Shown here: positions 26,191-35,900 of the stretch, piece after piece
Position numbering within the stretch: the stretch's first letter is position 1
Layout of the letters: every line of letters starts with the position of its first letter
Origin: Paragemmobacter ruber
GTDB taxonomy: Bacteria > Pseudomonadota > Alphaproteobacteria > Rhodobacterales > Rhodobacteraceae
Reading direction: 5' to 3'
NCBI RefSeq assembly: GCF_009908315.1
Contig: NZ_JAAATW010000004.1
Span: 1-64,000, forward strand
Length of the DNA: 64,000 nt
Program-made: the position numbers and the translations under genes
The notes under the pieces: model-generated
What the model was told of the DNA's origin: nothing
The model's database searches: none
The model's input: the letters and a program-made list of their open reading frames with translations, nothing else

Positions 26191-27150
26191 TCAGGTTCTT
26201 CGCGGCCCGGCCCGGAAGACCAGCCGCTGCAGCACGATGAACATAAACAAAAGCACACCGACCACAATCTTGGTCCACCAACTCGACAGCGTTCCATCGA
26301 ACACGATGTAGGTCTGCACCAAGCCTTGCAGCATCACGCCGATGAACGTGCCCGCCACGAACCCGTATCCGCCCGTCAGCAGCGTGCCCCCGATGACCAC
26401 CGCTGCGATGGCATCCAGTTCAACCCCCAGCGCGTTCAGCGAATACCCCGCCGATGTGTAAAGCGAAAACACCACCCCCGCCAAACCCGCCAGCGCCGAT
26501 GACAGCGCATAGATCGCGATCGTCGTGCGCGCCACCGGCACACCCATCAGCGCGGCCGAGGTTTCCGATCCCCCCAGCGCATAGATGTTCGATCCGAACC
26601 GCGTCCGATGTGCCAGAAGGATGGCCAGAGCAAAGACCGCCAGCATGATCATCCCGATCACCGTAAGCCGCCCACCGCCCGGCATCAGGATGTAGCTGCG
26701 CGACACGGCGGTGTAGAAGTCATGCTCGATCCCGATGCTGTCGGGCGACAGGACCGATGCGCCGCCCCGCGCAAGGAACATCCCTGCCAGCGTCACGATG
26801 AAACTGGGCACCCGCAGGTAATGGATCGCCGCCCCCATCACCGCCCCGAACAGCGCCGCCACGGCCAGCGCCACCGCAAAGGCCGCCAGCGGGTGCAGAC
26901 CCACCCACATGATCAAGACGGCGATCAGCACCGTGGTAAACCCGATCACCGCCCCCACCGAAAGGTCGATCCCGCCGGACAGGATGACAAAGGTCATCCC
27001 CACCGCCGCGATCCCCAGAAAGGCATTGTCGGTCAGGAAATTCCCCACCACCCGGGTGGACAGCATCCCCGGATGCTGGCCCACCGCCATCAGATAGGCG
27101 AACAGGAAGATCAGGGCGGTCGCCAGAAGCGGGCGCAGGCTACGGTTCAT
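26191..27150 (-). CDS. yjfF: Sugar ABC transporter permease (YjfF-like)
   Basis: A 319-aa permease of the RbsC/BPD_transp_2 type with about ten hydrophobic segments. The family motif GGIDLSVGAVIGF appears near residue 58 and the EAA-like region (LGGSETSAALMGVPV) near 195, then VVIGGTLLTGGYG. Two different permeases in one cluster match the YtfT plus YjfF pair of the galactofuranose importer. The ATG at 27150 overlaps the ytfT-like stop by four bases. Confidence 0.87.
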   Translation of the reverse strand: MNRSLRPLLATALIFLFAYLMAVGQHPGMLSTRVVGNFLTDNAFLGIAAVGMTFVILSGGIDLSVGAVIGFTTVLIAVLIMWVGLHPLAAFAVALAVAALFGAVMGAAIHYLRVPSFIVTLAGMFLARGGASVLSPDSIGIEHDFYTAVSRSYILMPGGGRLTVIGMIMLAVFALAILLAHRTRFGSNIYALGGSETSAALMGVPVARTTIAIYALSSALAGLAGVVFSLYTSAGYSLNALGVELDAIAAVVIGGTLLTGGYGFVAGTFIGVMLQGLVQTYIVFDGTLSSWWTKIVVGVLLFMFIVLQRLVFRAGPRRT

Positions 27151-28199
27151 TTCGCTTTTCCGGAATTGCCGCCCGACCGGCCACGGAACATCCGCGCCGA
27201 CAATGGCGATTGCAGGACAAGGATCACGATGATCACGGCAGACTTCACCACCAGATTGAACTCGGGCGAAAAGCCCGAAATCAGGATGCCGGTGTTCATC
27301 GCCTGAATGATGATCGCGCCCAGCACCGCCATGGGAATGGAGAACCGCCCCCCCAGCAGGGATGTGCCCCCGATCACCACCGCAAGGATGGCATCCAGTT
27401 CCAGCCACAGGCCCGCATTATTGGCATCCGCCCCCCGGATGTCGCCTGCCACGATCAGCCCGGCCACCGCCGCGCAGAACCCGGCGAAGGTATAGACGAT
27501 CAGCAGCAGCGCCCCGGCAGACAGCCCGGCAAATCGCGCCGCCGACCGGTTCACCCCCACGGCCTCGATCAGCAGGCCAAGCGCGGTGCGCCGCACCGCC
27601 AGCGTGGCCGCGATCATCAGCAGCAGCGCAATGACCACCGGCGTGGGCAGGCCAAGGATCGACCCCGTCCCGATGAACACCAGCACCGGGTCCGAAAAGG
27701 TGACGATCGACCCTTCGGTGACAAGCTGCGCCAGCCCGCGCCCCGCCACCATCAGGACCAGCGTCGCGATGATCGGCTGGATGTCCAGCACCGTCACCAG
27801 AATCCCGTTCCACAGCCCGCACAGAAGCCCGGCCCCCAGCGCCGCCGCCACTGCAACCGGGGCGGACACGCCGGAACTCACCAATGTCGCCGCCACCGCG
27901 CCGGAAATCGCCATCACGGCGCCCACCGACAGATCCACCCCCTTGGTCGCGATCACCGCCGTCATCCCGATGGCCAGAATGGCCACGGGGGCGCCCCGGT
28001 TCAGCACGTCGATCAGGCTGCCGAACAGCCGCCCGTCCTGCCATGTGATGGTGAAGAAACCGGGAAACAGCATCCAGTTCACCAGCAGCACGGCTATCAG
28101 CGCGATGACCTGCGGACGGGTGAAGAAGGCATGGATCGGCCGCGCGCGCGGATAGGGCGGCTGCGTCGTCGGGCGCAGATCAATCGTCGGCCGCGTCAT
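27147..28199 (-). CDS. ytfT: Sugar ABC transporter permease (YtfT-like)
   Basis: A 350-aa permease of the RbsC type. It has a 30-residue polar N-terminus before the first helix, the TKGVDLSVGAVMAISG motif near residue 85, and VVIGGTSLLGGRFSIPMAVLGA near the end. It overlaps the ATPase gene and the second permease gene by four bases each, so the membrane subunits are translated together. The assignment rests on the pairing with YjfF-like and YtfQ-like partners. Confidence 0.87.
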   Translation of the reverse strand: MTRPTIDLRPTTQPPYPRARPIHAFFTRPQVIALIAVLLVNWMLFPGFFTITWQDGRLFGSLIDVLNRGAPVAILAIGMTAVIATKGVDLSVGAVMAISGAVAATLVSSGVSAPVAVAAALGAGLLCGLWNGILVTVLDIQPIIATLVLMVAGRGLAQLVTEGSIVTFSDPVLVFIGTGSILGLPTPVVIALLLMIAATLAVRRTALGLLIEAVGVNRSAARFAGLSAGALLLIVYTFAGFCAAVAGLIVAGDIRGADANNAGLWLELDAILAVVIGGTSLLGGRFSIPMAVLGAIIIQAMNTGILISGFSPEFNLVVKSAVIIVILVLQSPLSARMFRGRSGGNSGKAK

Positions 28200-29728
28200 G
28201 CCCGTGCCTCCCGTGTCGTGCCTGCAATCGCCTCGACAATCGCCTCCGGGGCGATCGCATCGCCCTCCAGTTCCGCCACCATCTCGCGGTCGCGCATCAC
28301 CACCACCCGGTTCGAATAGGCCACCACCTCATCCAGTTCGGACGAGATCACGAACAGCGCCAGCCCCTCCTCGCGCAGGCGGTTGATTGTCCGCACGATT
28401 TCGGCATGGGCGCCCACGTCGATGCCCCGCGTTGGCTCGTCCAGGATCAGGAACGTCGGATCAATCGCCAGCCAGCGCGCAAGGATCACCTTCTGCTGGT
28501 TCCCCCCGGACAGAAGCTTCACCGGCATGTCATGGCTTGCCGCCCGGATATCCAGCGCTTCGGCATAACGCCCGGCCAGTTCGATCTGATCCTCGTGGTT
28601 CAGCGCCCGGAACCAGCCCAGCTTTGCCTGCAGCGCGATGATGATGTTCTCGCGCACCGACAGATCGCCAAAGATGCCGTCCAGCTTGCGATCCTCGGGA
28701 CAAAAGCCGAAACCCGCGGCCACCGCCTGCGCCGGATTGCGCACCGAAACCGCCTCACCATCCACCCGCACCTCGCCGCCCTCGGCCGCATCCACGCCGA
28801 ACATCAGCCGCGCCACCTCGGTCCGTCCCGATCCGAGCAGCCCCGCCACCCCCACGACCTCGCCCTCATGGATGGCCAGATCGAAGGGCGGCATCCCCTT
28901 GCGTCCGATCCCCTTGAACTCCACCCGCACCGCACCGCGCGGCCCGCCCGCCAGCGCCGAAGGGTGATGCTCAAAGGCCATGTCCTTGCCCAACATCATC
29001 CGCACCACATCCGTGGTGTTCAGCGCCGCCAAGGGTTGCGTCGCCACCCGCGTGCCATTGCGCAGGATCGTCACCCGGTCGGCCAGCGCAAAGACCTGAT
29101 CCAGAAAATGGGTGATGAAGATGATGGCAAGCCCATCCGCCCGCAGCCCGCGCACCACGTCGAACAGCCGTTCCACCTCGTTGCGGTCAAGGCTGGCCGT
29201 GGGTTCGTCCAGCACCAGCACCTTGCCCGACAGTTCCACCGCCCGGGCAATCGCCACGATCTGCTGCACCGCGACCGAAAACTCCGAAAGCTCCGCCCGC
29301 ACGTCGATATCCAGCCCGTACCGCGCCAGCAGTTCGCGCGCCCGCCGCACGATCCCGGCCCGGTCCACAAGGCCGAAACGCGTGGGTTGGCGGCCAAGGA
29401 ACAGGTTTTCCGCCACCGAACGGTTGGGCAGCAGGTTCACCTCCTGATACACCGTTCCGATGCCAAAGCTCTGCCCGTGCAGCGGGTTGCGCAGTTGGAT
29501 CGGCGTCCCGTCCAGCCGCAACTCGCCCTCATCGGGCTGATAGGCCCCGGTCAGGATCTTGATCAGTGTCGATTTGCCCGCGCCGTTCTCTCCCAGCAGG
29601 GCATGAACCTCTCCCGCATGGGCCGTGAAATCGACGCCATCCAGCGCCCGGTGCTGGCCAAAGATCTTCACGATCCCCTGCGCCTCGAGCACCGGCCTTC
29701 CGCCCGGCGCCGCCATCTCCTCGGCCAT
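28196..29728 (-). CDS. ytfR: Sugar ABC transporter ATPase with two ABC domains (YtfR-like)
   Basis: A fused double ATPase of about 510 aa, as in RbsA/YtfR. Domain 1 has Walker A GENGAGKST and a FSVAVQQIVAIARAV signature region, with Walker B VLVLDEPTASLD. Domain 2 has the usual degenerate Walker A GLLGSGRTE, signature LSGGNQQKV and Walker B FLILDEPTRGID. The ATG at 29728 is preferred because GAGGGGG lies five bases upstream; ATGs at 29749 and 29752 are alternatives. It powers the importer made with the two adjacent permeases. Confidence 0.9.
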   Translation of the reverse strand: MAEEMAAPGGRPVLEAQGIVKIFGQHRALDGVDFTAHAGEVHALLGENGAGKSTLIKILTGAYQPDEGELRLDGTPIQLRNPLHGQSFGIGTVYQEVNLLPNRSVAENLFLGRQPTRFGLVDRAGIVRRARELLARYGLDIDVRAELSEFSVAVQQIVAIARAVELSGKVLVLDEPTASLDRNEVERLFDVVRGLRADGLAIIFITHFLDQVFALADRVTILRNGTRVATQPLAALNTTDVVRMMLGKDMAFEHHPSALAGGPRGAVRVEFKGIGRKGMPPFDLAIHEGEVVGVAGLLGSGRTEVARLMFGVDAAEGGEVRVDGEAVSVRNPAQAVAAGFGFCPEDRKLDGIFGDLSVRENIIIALQAKLGWFRALNHEDQIELAGRYAEALDIRAASHDMPVKLLSGGNQQKVILARWLAIDPTFLILDEPTRGIDVGAHAEIVRTINRLREEGLALFVISSELDEVVAYSNRVVVMRDREMVAELEGDAIAPEAIVEAIAGTTREARA

Positions 29729-29786
29729 GCCAGCCCCCTCGCTTCCCATCATCTCACTGTCCGCCGATCCGGCGGATAACGCAATT

Positions 29787-29818
29787 CCGCCGGGCGGGGG
29801 CAAACCCGCGCCCGGCGG
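29787..29818 (-). promoter_or_regulatory. Strong stem-loop between ytfQ and ytfR
   Basis: Perfect 10-bp arms, CCGCCGGGCG at 29787-29796 and CGCCCGGCGG at 29809-29818, extended by GGG/CCC inside the loop. A second small hairpin (CCGCCG-ATC-CGGCGG) lies at 29761-29775. Both are in the 108-base gap between the binding-protein stop and the ATPase start. No U-run follows, which points to mRNA stabilisation or partial attenuation that favours the binding protein. Confidence 0.6.
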
Positions 29819-29836
29819 CGCCTCGGGGAGGAAACC

Positions 29837-30808
29837 TTAGTATCCGAGGTCTTTACGACGCTCATACTCCCCCTGCGGATCGTCGGTCGGGGTATAGAGC
29901 TTGCTTTCCGTGATGATGAATTTCGGCGGCACCGTGCCCGCATCCCAATAGGCCTGCAGCGCGTCAAAGGCCGGGCCGGCCATGTTCGGCGTCAGTTCCA
30001 CCGTTGCATTGGCCTCGCCCGTCGCCATGGCGGAAAAGATGTCTGGCACAGCGTCGATCGACACAACCAGAATATCCGCCCCGGGCTTCAGCCCGGCATC
30101 CTTGATCGCCTGGATCGCGCCCACCGCCATGTCGTCATTATGGGCGTAGACGGCACAGATATTCGCGCCGCCGCCTTCGGCCTTCAGGAAGCCTTCCATC
30201 ACTTCCTTGCCCTTGGAGCGGGTGAAATCGCCGGTCTGGCTGCGGATGATCGCCAGGTTGTCCTTGCCCGCGAGGGCCTCTTCAAAGCCCTGCTTGCGGT
30301 TGATCGCGGGCGACGAACCGACCGTCCCCTGCAGTTCCACCACATTGCACGGCTTGTCGCCGACCGCGGCCACCAGCCACTCGCCCGCGACCCGGCCTTC
30401 CACCACCTGATCCGACGCGACCGATGTCAGGTACAGGTCTTCCGGCGCCTCGATCCCGCGGTCCAGCAACACGACCGGGATGTTGGCTTCCTTCGCCTCG
30501 GTCAGCACTTCCTCCCAGCCGGTCGCCACGACAGGCGCCACAAGGATCGCGTCCACGCCCTGCGCGACAAAGCCCCGGATGGCCTTGATCTGGTTTTCCT
30601 GCTTCTGCTGCGCGTCGGCGAACTTCAGGTCGATCCCCCGCGCTTCCGCCTCGGCCTTGGTCACGCTCGTCTCTGCCGCGCGCCAGCCGGATTCCGATCC
30701 GATCTGCGAGAAGCCGATCACCTTGCCGTCCAATCCTTCCGCCCACGCTGCGGAAAGCAACAGGCTTCCCAGTCCCGCGCCAAGCGCGAGAGTCTTGATT
30801 CCCTTCAT
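29837..30808 (-). CDS. ytfQ: Sugar ABC transporter substrate-binding protein (YtfQ-like)
   Basis: A 323-aa periplasmic binding protein (peripla_BP_4 fold). Residues 1-23 form a signal peptide. The mature sequence tracks E. coli YtfQ closely from memory: VIGFSQIGSESGWRAAE, QQKQENQIKAIRGFVAQGVD, APVVATGWE, CNVVELQGTVGSSPAINRK, RSQTGDFTRSKGKEVME, VYAHNDDMAVGAIQAIK and ELTPNMAGPAFDAL. YtfQ binds galactofuranose, so that sugar is the leading guess, though close paralogues may take other pentoses or hexoses. It is the first gene of the cluster. Confidence 0.92.
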   Translation of the reverse strand: MKGIKTLALGAGLGSLLLSAAWAEGLDGKVIGFSQIGSESGWRAAETSVTKAEAEARGIDLKFADAQQKQENQIKAIRGFVAQGVDAILVAPVVATGWEEVLTEAKEANIPVVLLDRGIEAPEDLYLTSVASDQVVEGRVAGEWLVAAVGDKPCNVVELQGTVGSSPAINRKQGFEEALAGKDNLAIIRSQTGDFTRSKGKEVMEGFLKAEGGGANICAVYAHNDDMAVGAIQAIKDAGLKPGADILVVSIDAVPDIFSAMATGEANATVELTPNMAGPAFDALQAYWDAGTVPPKFIITESKLYTPTDDPQGEYERRKDLGY

Positions 30809-30868
30809 CTATTCCTCCCTTGGATGTCGATGCCACTCTCCTCAGGTGGCTCTCTTTACGGTAGCAAA

Positions 30869-30877
30869 AGTAATACT
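30869..30877. promoter_or_regulatory. Candidate GntR/FadR-type operator upstream of ytfQ
   Basis: AGTA-A-TACT, a perfect short palindrome with the GT-N3-AC core of FadR-subfamily operators, 61 bases upstream of the ytfQ-like start in a small AT-rich island. The cluster encodes one GntR-FadR regulator that could bind it. The match is short, so confidence is low. Confidence 0.35.
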
Positions 30878-31120
30878 ATATGCAAGAATTCTGTCCGGGG
30901 GCGGTCGCTGCTCTGCAGCATGGCAGCCCTGCCGGGCGCCCGCATCCGCAATCGTGAAACAGTTTCAGACACCTGCCGAATGCTGCAGCGCAACGCGGGC
31001 CGGGGTCTTGCCAGGGCAACTTCCGGCGCCTGGCCCGACCTGACACCCGGCGCGGGCGCGTCCCAGCCATGCGCAAACCCGGCGTTCCCTGGCCCGCGCC
31101 GCGCATGATTCGCGCCCCCG

Positions 31121-32119
31121 TTACGGCTCCCGCGCCCGCTGCGTGTTGAACAGCTGCATGAACATCAGCCGCCGCGTGCGGGACACAGTCGCGCTGTCGC
31201 CGTTCACAAGCTCAAGCGTGATCTGACCGTTCTCCTCGTCACGCACCGATGCGATGGCCGAAAACGCCACCCATTGCGACCGGTTCACCTGCACGCCGTA
31301 CCGCCCGTCATGCAGTGCCGCGACATCTGACAGCTTTGCCCGCACCATGCTGCGCGCCGTGCGTGTGACCACGTTCAGATAATGGTCTTCCGTCCGCACC
31401 GATTGGATTTCGCTTATCGTAAAGACGCGATCCGCGATCCGTACGATGGTGCGGTCTGCAAAGGCATCAGGTGCCACGGGCGGCTCGCTGGTCGCGTCCC
31501 CCGGCAACCGGTCGGGTTCGCCCGATGATGGCACGGCCTGCCGCATCTCTTGCGGACGCGCAGCCTCGACCGGCGGGGATTGCTGCCGCGATCCTGCGGG
31601 CGCTGGTGTCTCTGCCTGTTGTTCGACCTGCGCCAGCGGGTGCTGGGGCACCACGAACTGCACATGCATCATGTCCATAAGGAGAAGCACCAGAAAATCT
31701 TGCGTCACGGACATCAGAAAGATCGGGACAGGCAGCCAATCCCCCGCCTGGAGCAGAACCACGACACCCTGCCGCGTCATCTCGGCAATCATCACGATCG
31801 GCAACAGGATGAACGGCGTGTAAAGCCGCCGGACATGGCGCTTGCGAAAAAGGTGCAGCATCCACCCGCCGATCAGCACATAGCCAAGGATCACCGCCAG
31901 GGCCATGGAAAGCCATAGCACCGGCAACTGCCAACCGATCAGGCGATCAGTGGCATGGCTTTCGTCCAGCAGGGCATGGATGCCGACACAAAGGATCGCG
32001 AACCGCAGAAAAACCGGGTGCAAAACGTAATCCGCGGCCGAATCACTGCGTATGAAAAAGCTCGTTCCAAACGCAGAAACCACATGCGCGTTAGAAACAA
32101 TGCTGCGCTGCTCACTCAT
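31121..32119 (-). CDS. Membrane-anchored LytTR-domain transcriptional regulator
   Basis: A 332-aa protein with four hydrophobic segments in the first 160 residues (around 30-48, 62-88, 98-122 and 130-150), then a Pro/Gln/Ala-rich linker (about 165-225) and a C-terminal LytTR DNA-binding domain (about 235-332) with VFTISEIQSVRTEDHYLNVV and YGVQVNRSQWVAF. It probably senses a membrane or extracytoplasmic signal and binds tandem direct repeats. It is single and divergent from the giant RTX/Hint gene, 870 bases away, which is a possible target. Confidence 0.87.
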   Translation of the reverse strand: MSEQRSIVSNAHVVSAFGTSFFIRSDSAADYVLHPVFLRFAILCVGIHALLDESHATDRLIGWQLPVLWLSMALAVILGYVLIGGWMLHLFRKRHVRRLYTPFILLPIVMIAEMTRQGVVVLLQAGDWLPVPIFLMSVTQDFLVLLLMDMMHVQFVVPQHPLAQVEQQAETPAPAGSRQQSPPVEAARPQEMRQAVPSSGEPDRLPGDATSEPPVAPDAFADRTIVRIADRVFTISEIQSVRTEDHYLNVVTRTARSMVRAKLSDVAALHDGRYGVQVNRSQWVAFSAIASVRDEENGQITLELVNGDSATVSRTRRLMFMQLFNTQRAREP

Positions 32120-32989
32120 AGGCTACTCACACCCTAACAAACTCAACCCACAGTTCTCGATTACGGCATTTGCCACCGCAACCCGGCGCTTCCTTTACAC
32201 CGCACCAACGGGTCTGACCGCTCCAGAACAGCCACAGCGCAGGGCGCGAAGGTCCGCTTCCGCCAAAGGCAGTGGGGCGAGTCACAATTTCCCGCCACCA
32301 ATGGCCGTCCACGCACATCGGAAACAATATGGCGGCGCCAATGGCGTTGTCCACGGGTCGCAAGCAGTACTTCGTGCCTGGTGACTGGCGCCAACCGACG
32401 TTGCCGACATTTCGACGGGTTTTTTCCCCGTTTTCGACTGAGCGCGCCACGAATTCCGAAGAAACCTCTAACAGTTTCAATTGTATCGGTCTTTGACGGC
32501 TGTCCGTCGCCTCCGATGCGCTGCGTTTCTCGCAATTTGGCCGGGTCTGCTCCGGTGCAAGGCGGGATGGGGGCACGCGGCGGCATCCTGGCGGGTCTGG
32601 AAGGCAGCTTAGGGGACAGTGTGTGTGTAATCAGTAAAGGCAGCTGCCATGCCCTCGTTCTTCCTACCGCCGCGACAGGCGTGCGGTCACACTTATGCGG
32701 ACGGGCATGATGCCGCCCGCAATCTCCATCCCGAAAGACAGGCCACGCTGTGGCGCCTTGCGGCGCGGTCCGCGCGCTCGGCGCTCGGCGGCCCGCACTT
32801 GGCACGGCATGTCGCGCGCCGCGTCCGCCTAGGCCACGCGTGGCCCGCGTCTGCGCCCTCCACCGGCTGCCGACGCTGGTCGGCCGGTTGCCCCGCTGCC
32901 GCCAGCGCGCCCGCAGCCTTCCCCGCGTTTCGCCCCCTTTGAATTGATCCGCCGGGCCCGGCCCAGGCGCGAGAGAATGGAGATACACC
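32120..32989. other. Long intergenic region upstream of RTX/Hint gene
   Basis: 870 bases between the divergent LytTR and RTX/Hint genes with no convincing gene on either strand. Open frames here have no family features and are continuations of antisense frames from the RTX gene. The region is less GC-rich near 32400-32490 and carries a short GGCAGCTGCC palindrome near 32640, close to a plausible promoter zone. It presumably holds the promoters and a long leader of the RTX gene. No RNA gene is recognised. Confidence 0.5.
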
Positions 32990-35900
32990 ATGGCCTTCCA
33001 GATCAACAGCACCGCAATCCAACCGCTTGCCGCCCTGATCCAGCTGAACTTCAGCACGGCAACGACGCAAACCATCAACCTGACCTTGAACCTGGGTCAG
33101 GTGCTGACGCAGTCGGGAACGCTCAACGCGGATGATCCGAACAACAACGGCCTGATCACCCGGGGCGAGACGATCGACCACAACAACCCCGATGGCGTGT
33201 TCGGCCTGCTCGATGCCATTCCCGATCTGCACAATGCCAGTGTCCTTGGCGTCGGGAAGATGAGCGCGCTGGTCACCGGGCTGCTGGTCGATTACCCCGT
33301 GCTCCTCGTCCAGAGCGGCGGCGATCAATACCTGATCTATCCCAACGGTGGCCCCGATCTGCTGTCGGTCGTCACCGGCACGATCAACACCAACATCACC
33401 TTCTTCAAGGATGGCGCGATCGACGGCGGCGGCAAGCTTGTCACGCCACCTGCGGCAGATGGGGTGGTGAACGGGACCAGCGGGGCTGATCTGATGAACC
33501 CCGGTTTCACCGATCCGCAGCTGGATCAGGTCGATGGCAAAGACGGTGTTAACGATGTGATCGCGGCCGGCGCGGGCAACGATACCGTGAACGCCGGTCA
33601 GGGCAATGATACGGTTGACGGCGGCACGGGTGCCGACGTCCTGAACGGCGGTGTCGGCAATGACCAGATCGGCGGCGGCGAAGGCGCCGACACGATCACC
33701 GGCGGCGCGGGCGATGACCTGGTCGAAGGCGGCGTCGGCGACGATGTCCTTTACGGCGATGACAGTGCCACCAGCGTCGGCCCGGTGGAACAGACCGTCG
33801 CGCCAGTACCCGGTGCAAAACACACGCTCCTCGTCTGGCAGCTTGACCAGGTCACCGTCACCAACCTGGGCAAGAATGACTTCCCCTTCCCGGATGATGC
33901 CAGCGGCGAAGAGGATGTCGCCGGCTCCACCTTCCGCATCAACAGCAACGCGGTGCCTGTGGCGGTCGGGGTCAACGACGATGACAAGAAGTTCGACGAT
34001 GGCGACGGCGATCAGGTGCTGGCCAAGCCCATCACCCTCAATGGCATTTCCGAACCCGAAGGCAAGCGGTTCACGCCCGAATATGCCTACTGCGTCCGCG
34101 CCTCGGACGGGACGATCATCAACGTCTATGCTGTCGAACTGGAAGGCAACAACACCGTCGGCTTCGTGACGGACAAGCCGTTGACGGTGGGGGAGACCTA
34201 CACCTTCCTTGGCCGCATCACCACGCATCCCGAAATCAACTATGACGCCCTGACCGACAGCTGGGTTGTCAGCACGGCACCAGCGACCCCCGGCGTCGGG
34301 AACGACACCGTGAACGGCGGTGACGGGAACGACCATCTGTTTGGCGGTGCAGGCAACGATACGCTCAACGGCGATGCCGGCAACGATCAGATCAACGGCG
34401 ATGCCGGGAACGACGCACTCTCTGGCGGCAGCGGGAACGATACGCTTACGGGCGGGGCCGGATCCGATGTTCTGGCCGGTGGCGAAGGCAGTGACAACCT
34501 CGCCGGCAATGATGGCGACGACGATCTGATCGTGTCCAGTGGCGACCGTGCCGAAGGCGGCTCGGGGGATGATGAATTCCGCGTGGACCCCACGACGACG
34601 GGTAACGCCACCATCACGGTGATTGGCGGTGAAACCGGCGAAGACCTGTCCGATCCCACGAACGGGGGCGCCGGGGACGTGCTCGACCTTCGCGGTCTGA
34701 CGGGGGTTACCGTTACGCCCACAGGGGCCGAAAGCGGCGTGGCCACGTTTGTAAACAACCTCAATCAGACGGTCACGATCAACTACTCTGAAATCGAACG
34801 TGTCCTGCGCGATACCAACGGGGTTGTTGACGGCACCGCAGGCAACGATGTGATCACGCCCACCTCCGGGCCCGGCGGCACGCCTTTTGTCGATGCCGAG
34901 GGCGACCAGCTGGACGGCGCACAACTGAACGACACCATCGCCGCGGGCGCAGGCAATGACAGGGTCGATGCGGGTCAGGGCAATGACACCGTGTTTGGCG
35001 GCACGGGTGCTGACAGCATCACGGGTGGCATCGGCAACGATGTCATCAACGGCGATGAAGGTGCAGACACGCTTGTCGGCGGGGCCGGCAATGACGCGCT
35101 GAACGGCGGATCGGGGGATGACGATATCGCCGTCGGCGGCGCGGATACCGCTTCTGGCGGGGCAGGCGACGACGTCTTTACCGTCGATGCCACCGATCCG
35201 GCAACCGACATCAACGCCACCATCGACGGCAATGGCGACGCCACCTCGGGCCAGCCCGAAGATGCCGCCAATGGCGATGCCGGCGATATCCTCGATCTGT
35301 CTTCCGGCACGTCGGGCCAGGTGGTGACCTACGGGACCAACCCCGAAACCGGCACCGTCAACGGCTTGGATGGCGATGCAGCAACCGACATCGGCTTTGC
35401 CGAGATCGAGCGCGTGCTCACCGGTTCCGGCAATGACACGATCAATGGCGGCGCCGCCAATGGCCCCATCGTGGTGGATACCGGGTCGGGCAACGACACG
35501 GTAACCGGCGGTTCGGGCAATGACAGCCTCAACACGGGTGCAGGCGACGATACCGTCGCTGGTGGCGGCGGAAACGATTCCATCGCCGCGGGCGGCGGTG
35601 ACGACTCGGTCGATGGGGGCAGTGGCGACGACACGCTGCAGGGCAACGAAGGCGAAGATACGCTTGCGGGTGATCAGGGCAATGACAGCCTCGACGGCGG
35701 TGCAGATGACGACAGCCTGACCGGCAATGACGGCAACGATACGCTGAACGGCGGCACCGGCGACGATACGCTGGATGGCGGCGCGAATGACGACCGGCTC
35801 ACCGGCGGCGATGGTCAGGACAGCATCGTCGGCGGCACCGGGAACGACACCCTGGCGGGCGACGGCGGGAACGACACGCTGAATGGCGGCGACGGCGCTG

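Noticed and set aside
32120-32989. Near-matches to LytTR direct repeats upstream of the RTX gene
   Set aside because: Two ACAGTT-like stretches match only part of the LytTR consensus and are about 300 bases apart, not at the usual 21-23 base spacing.
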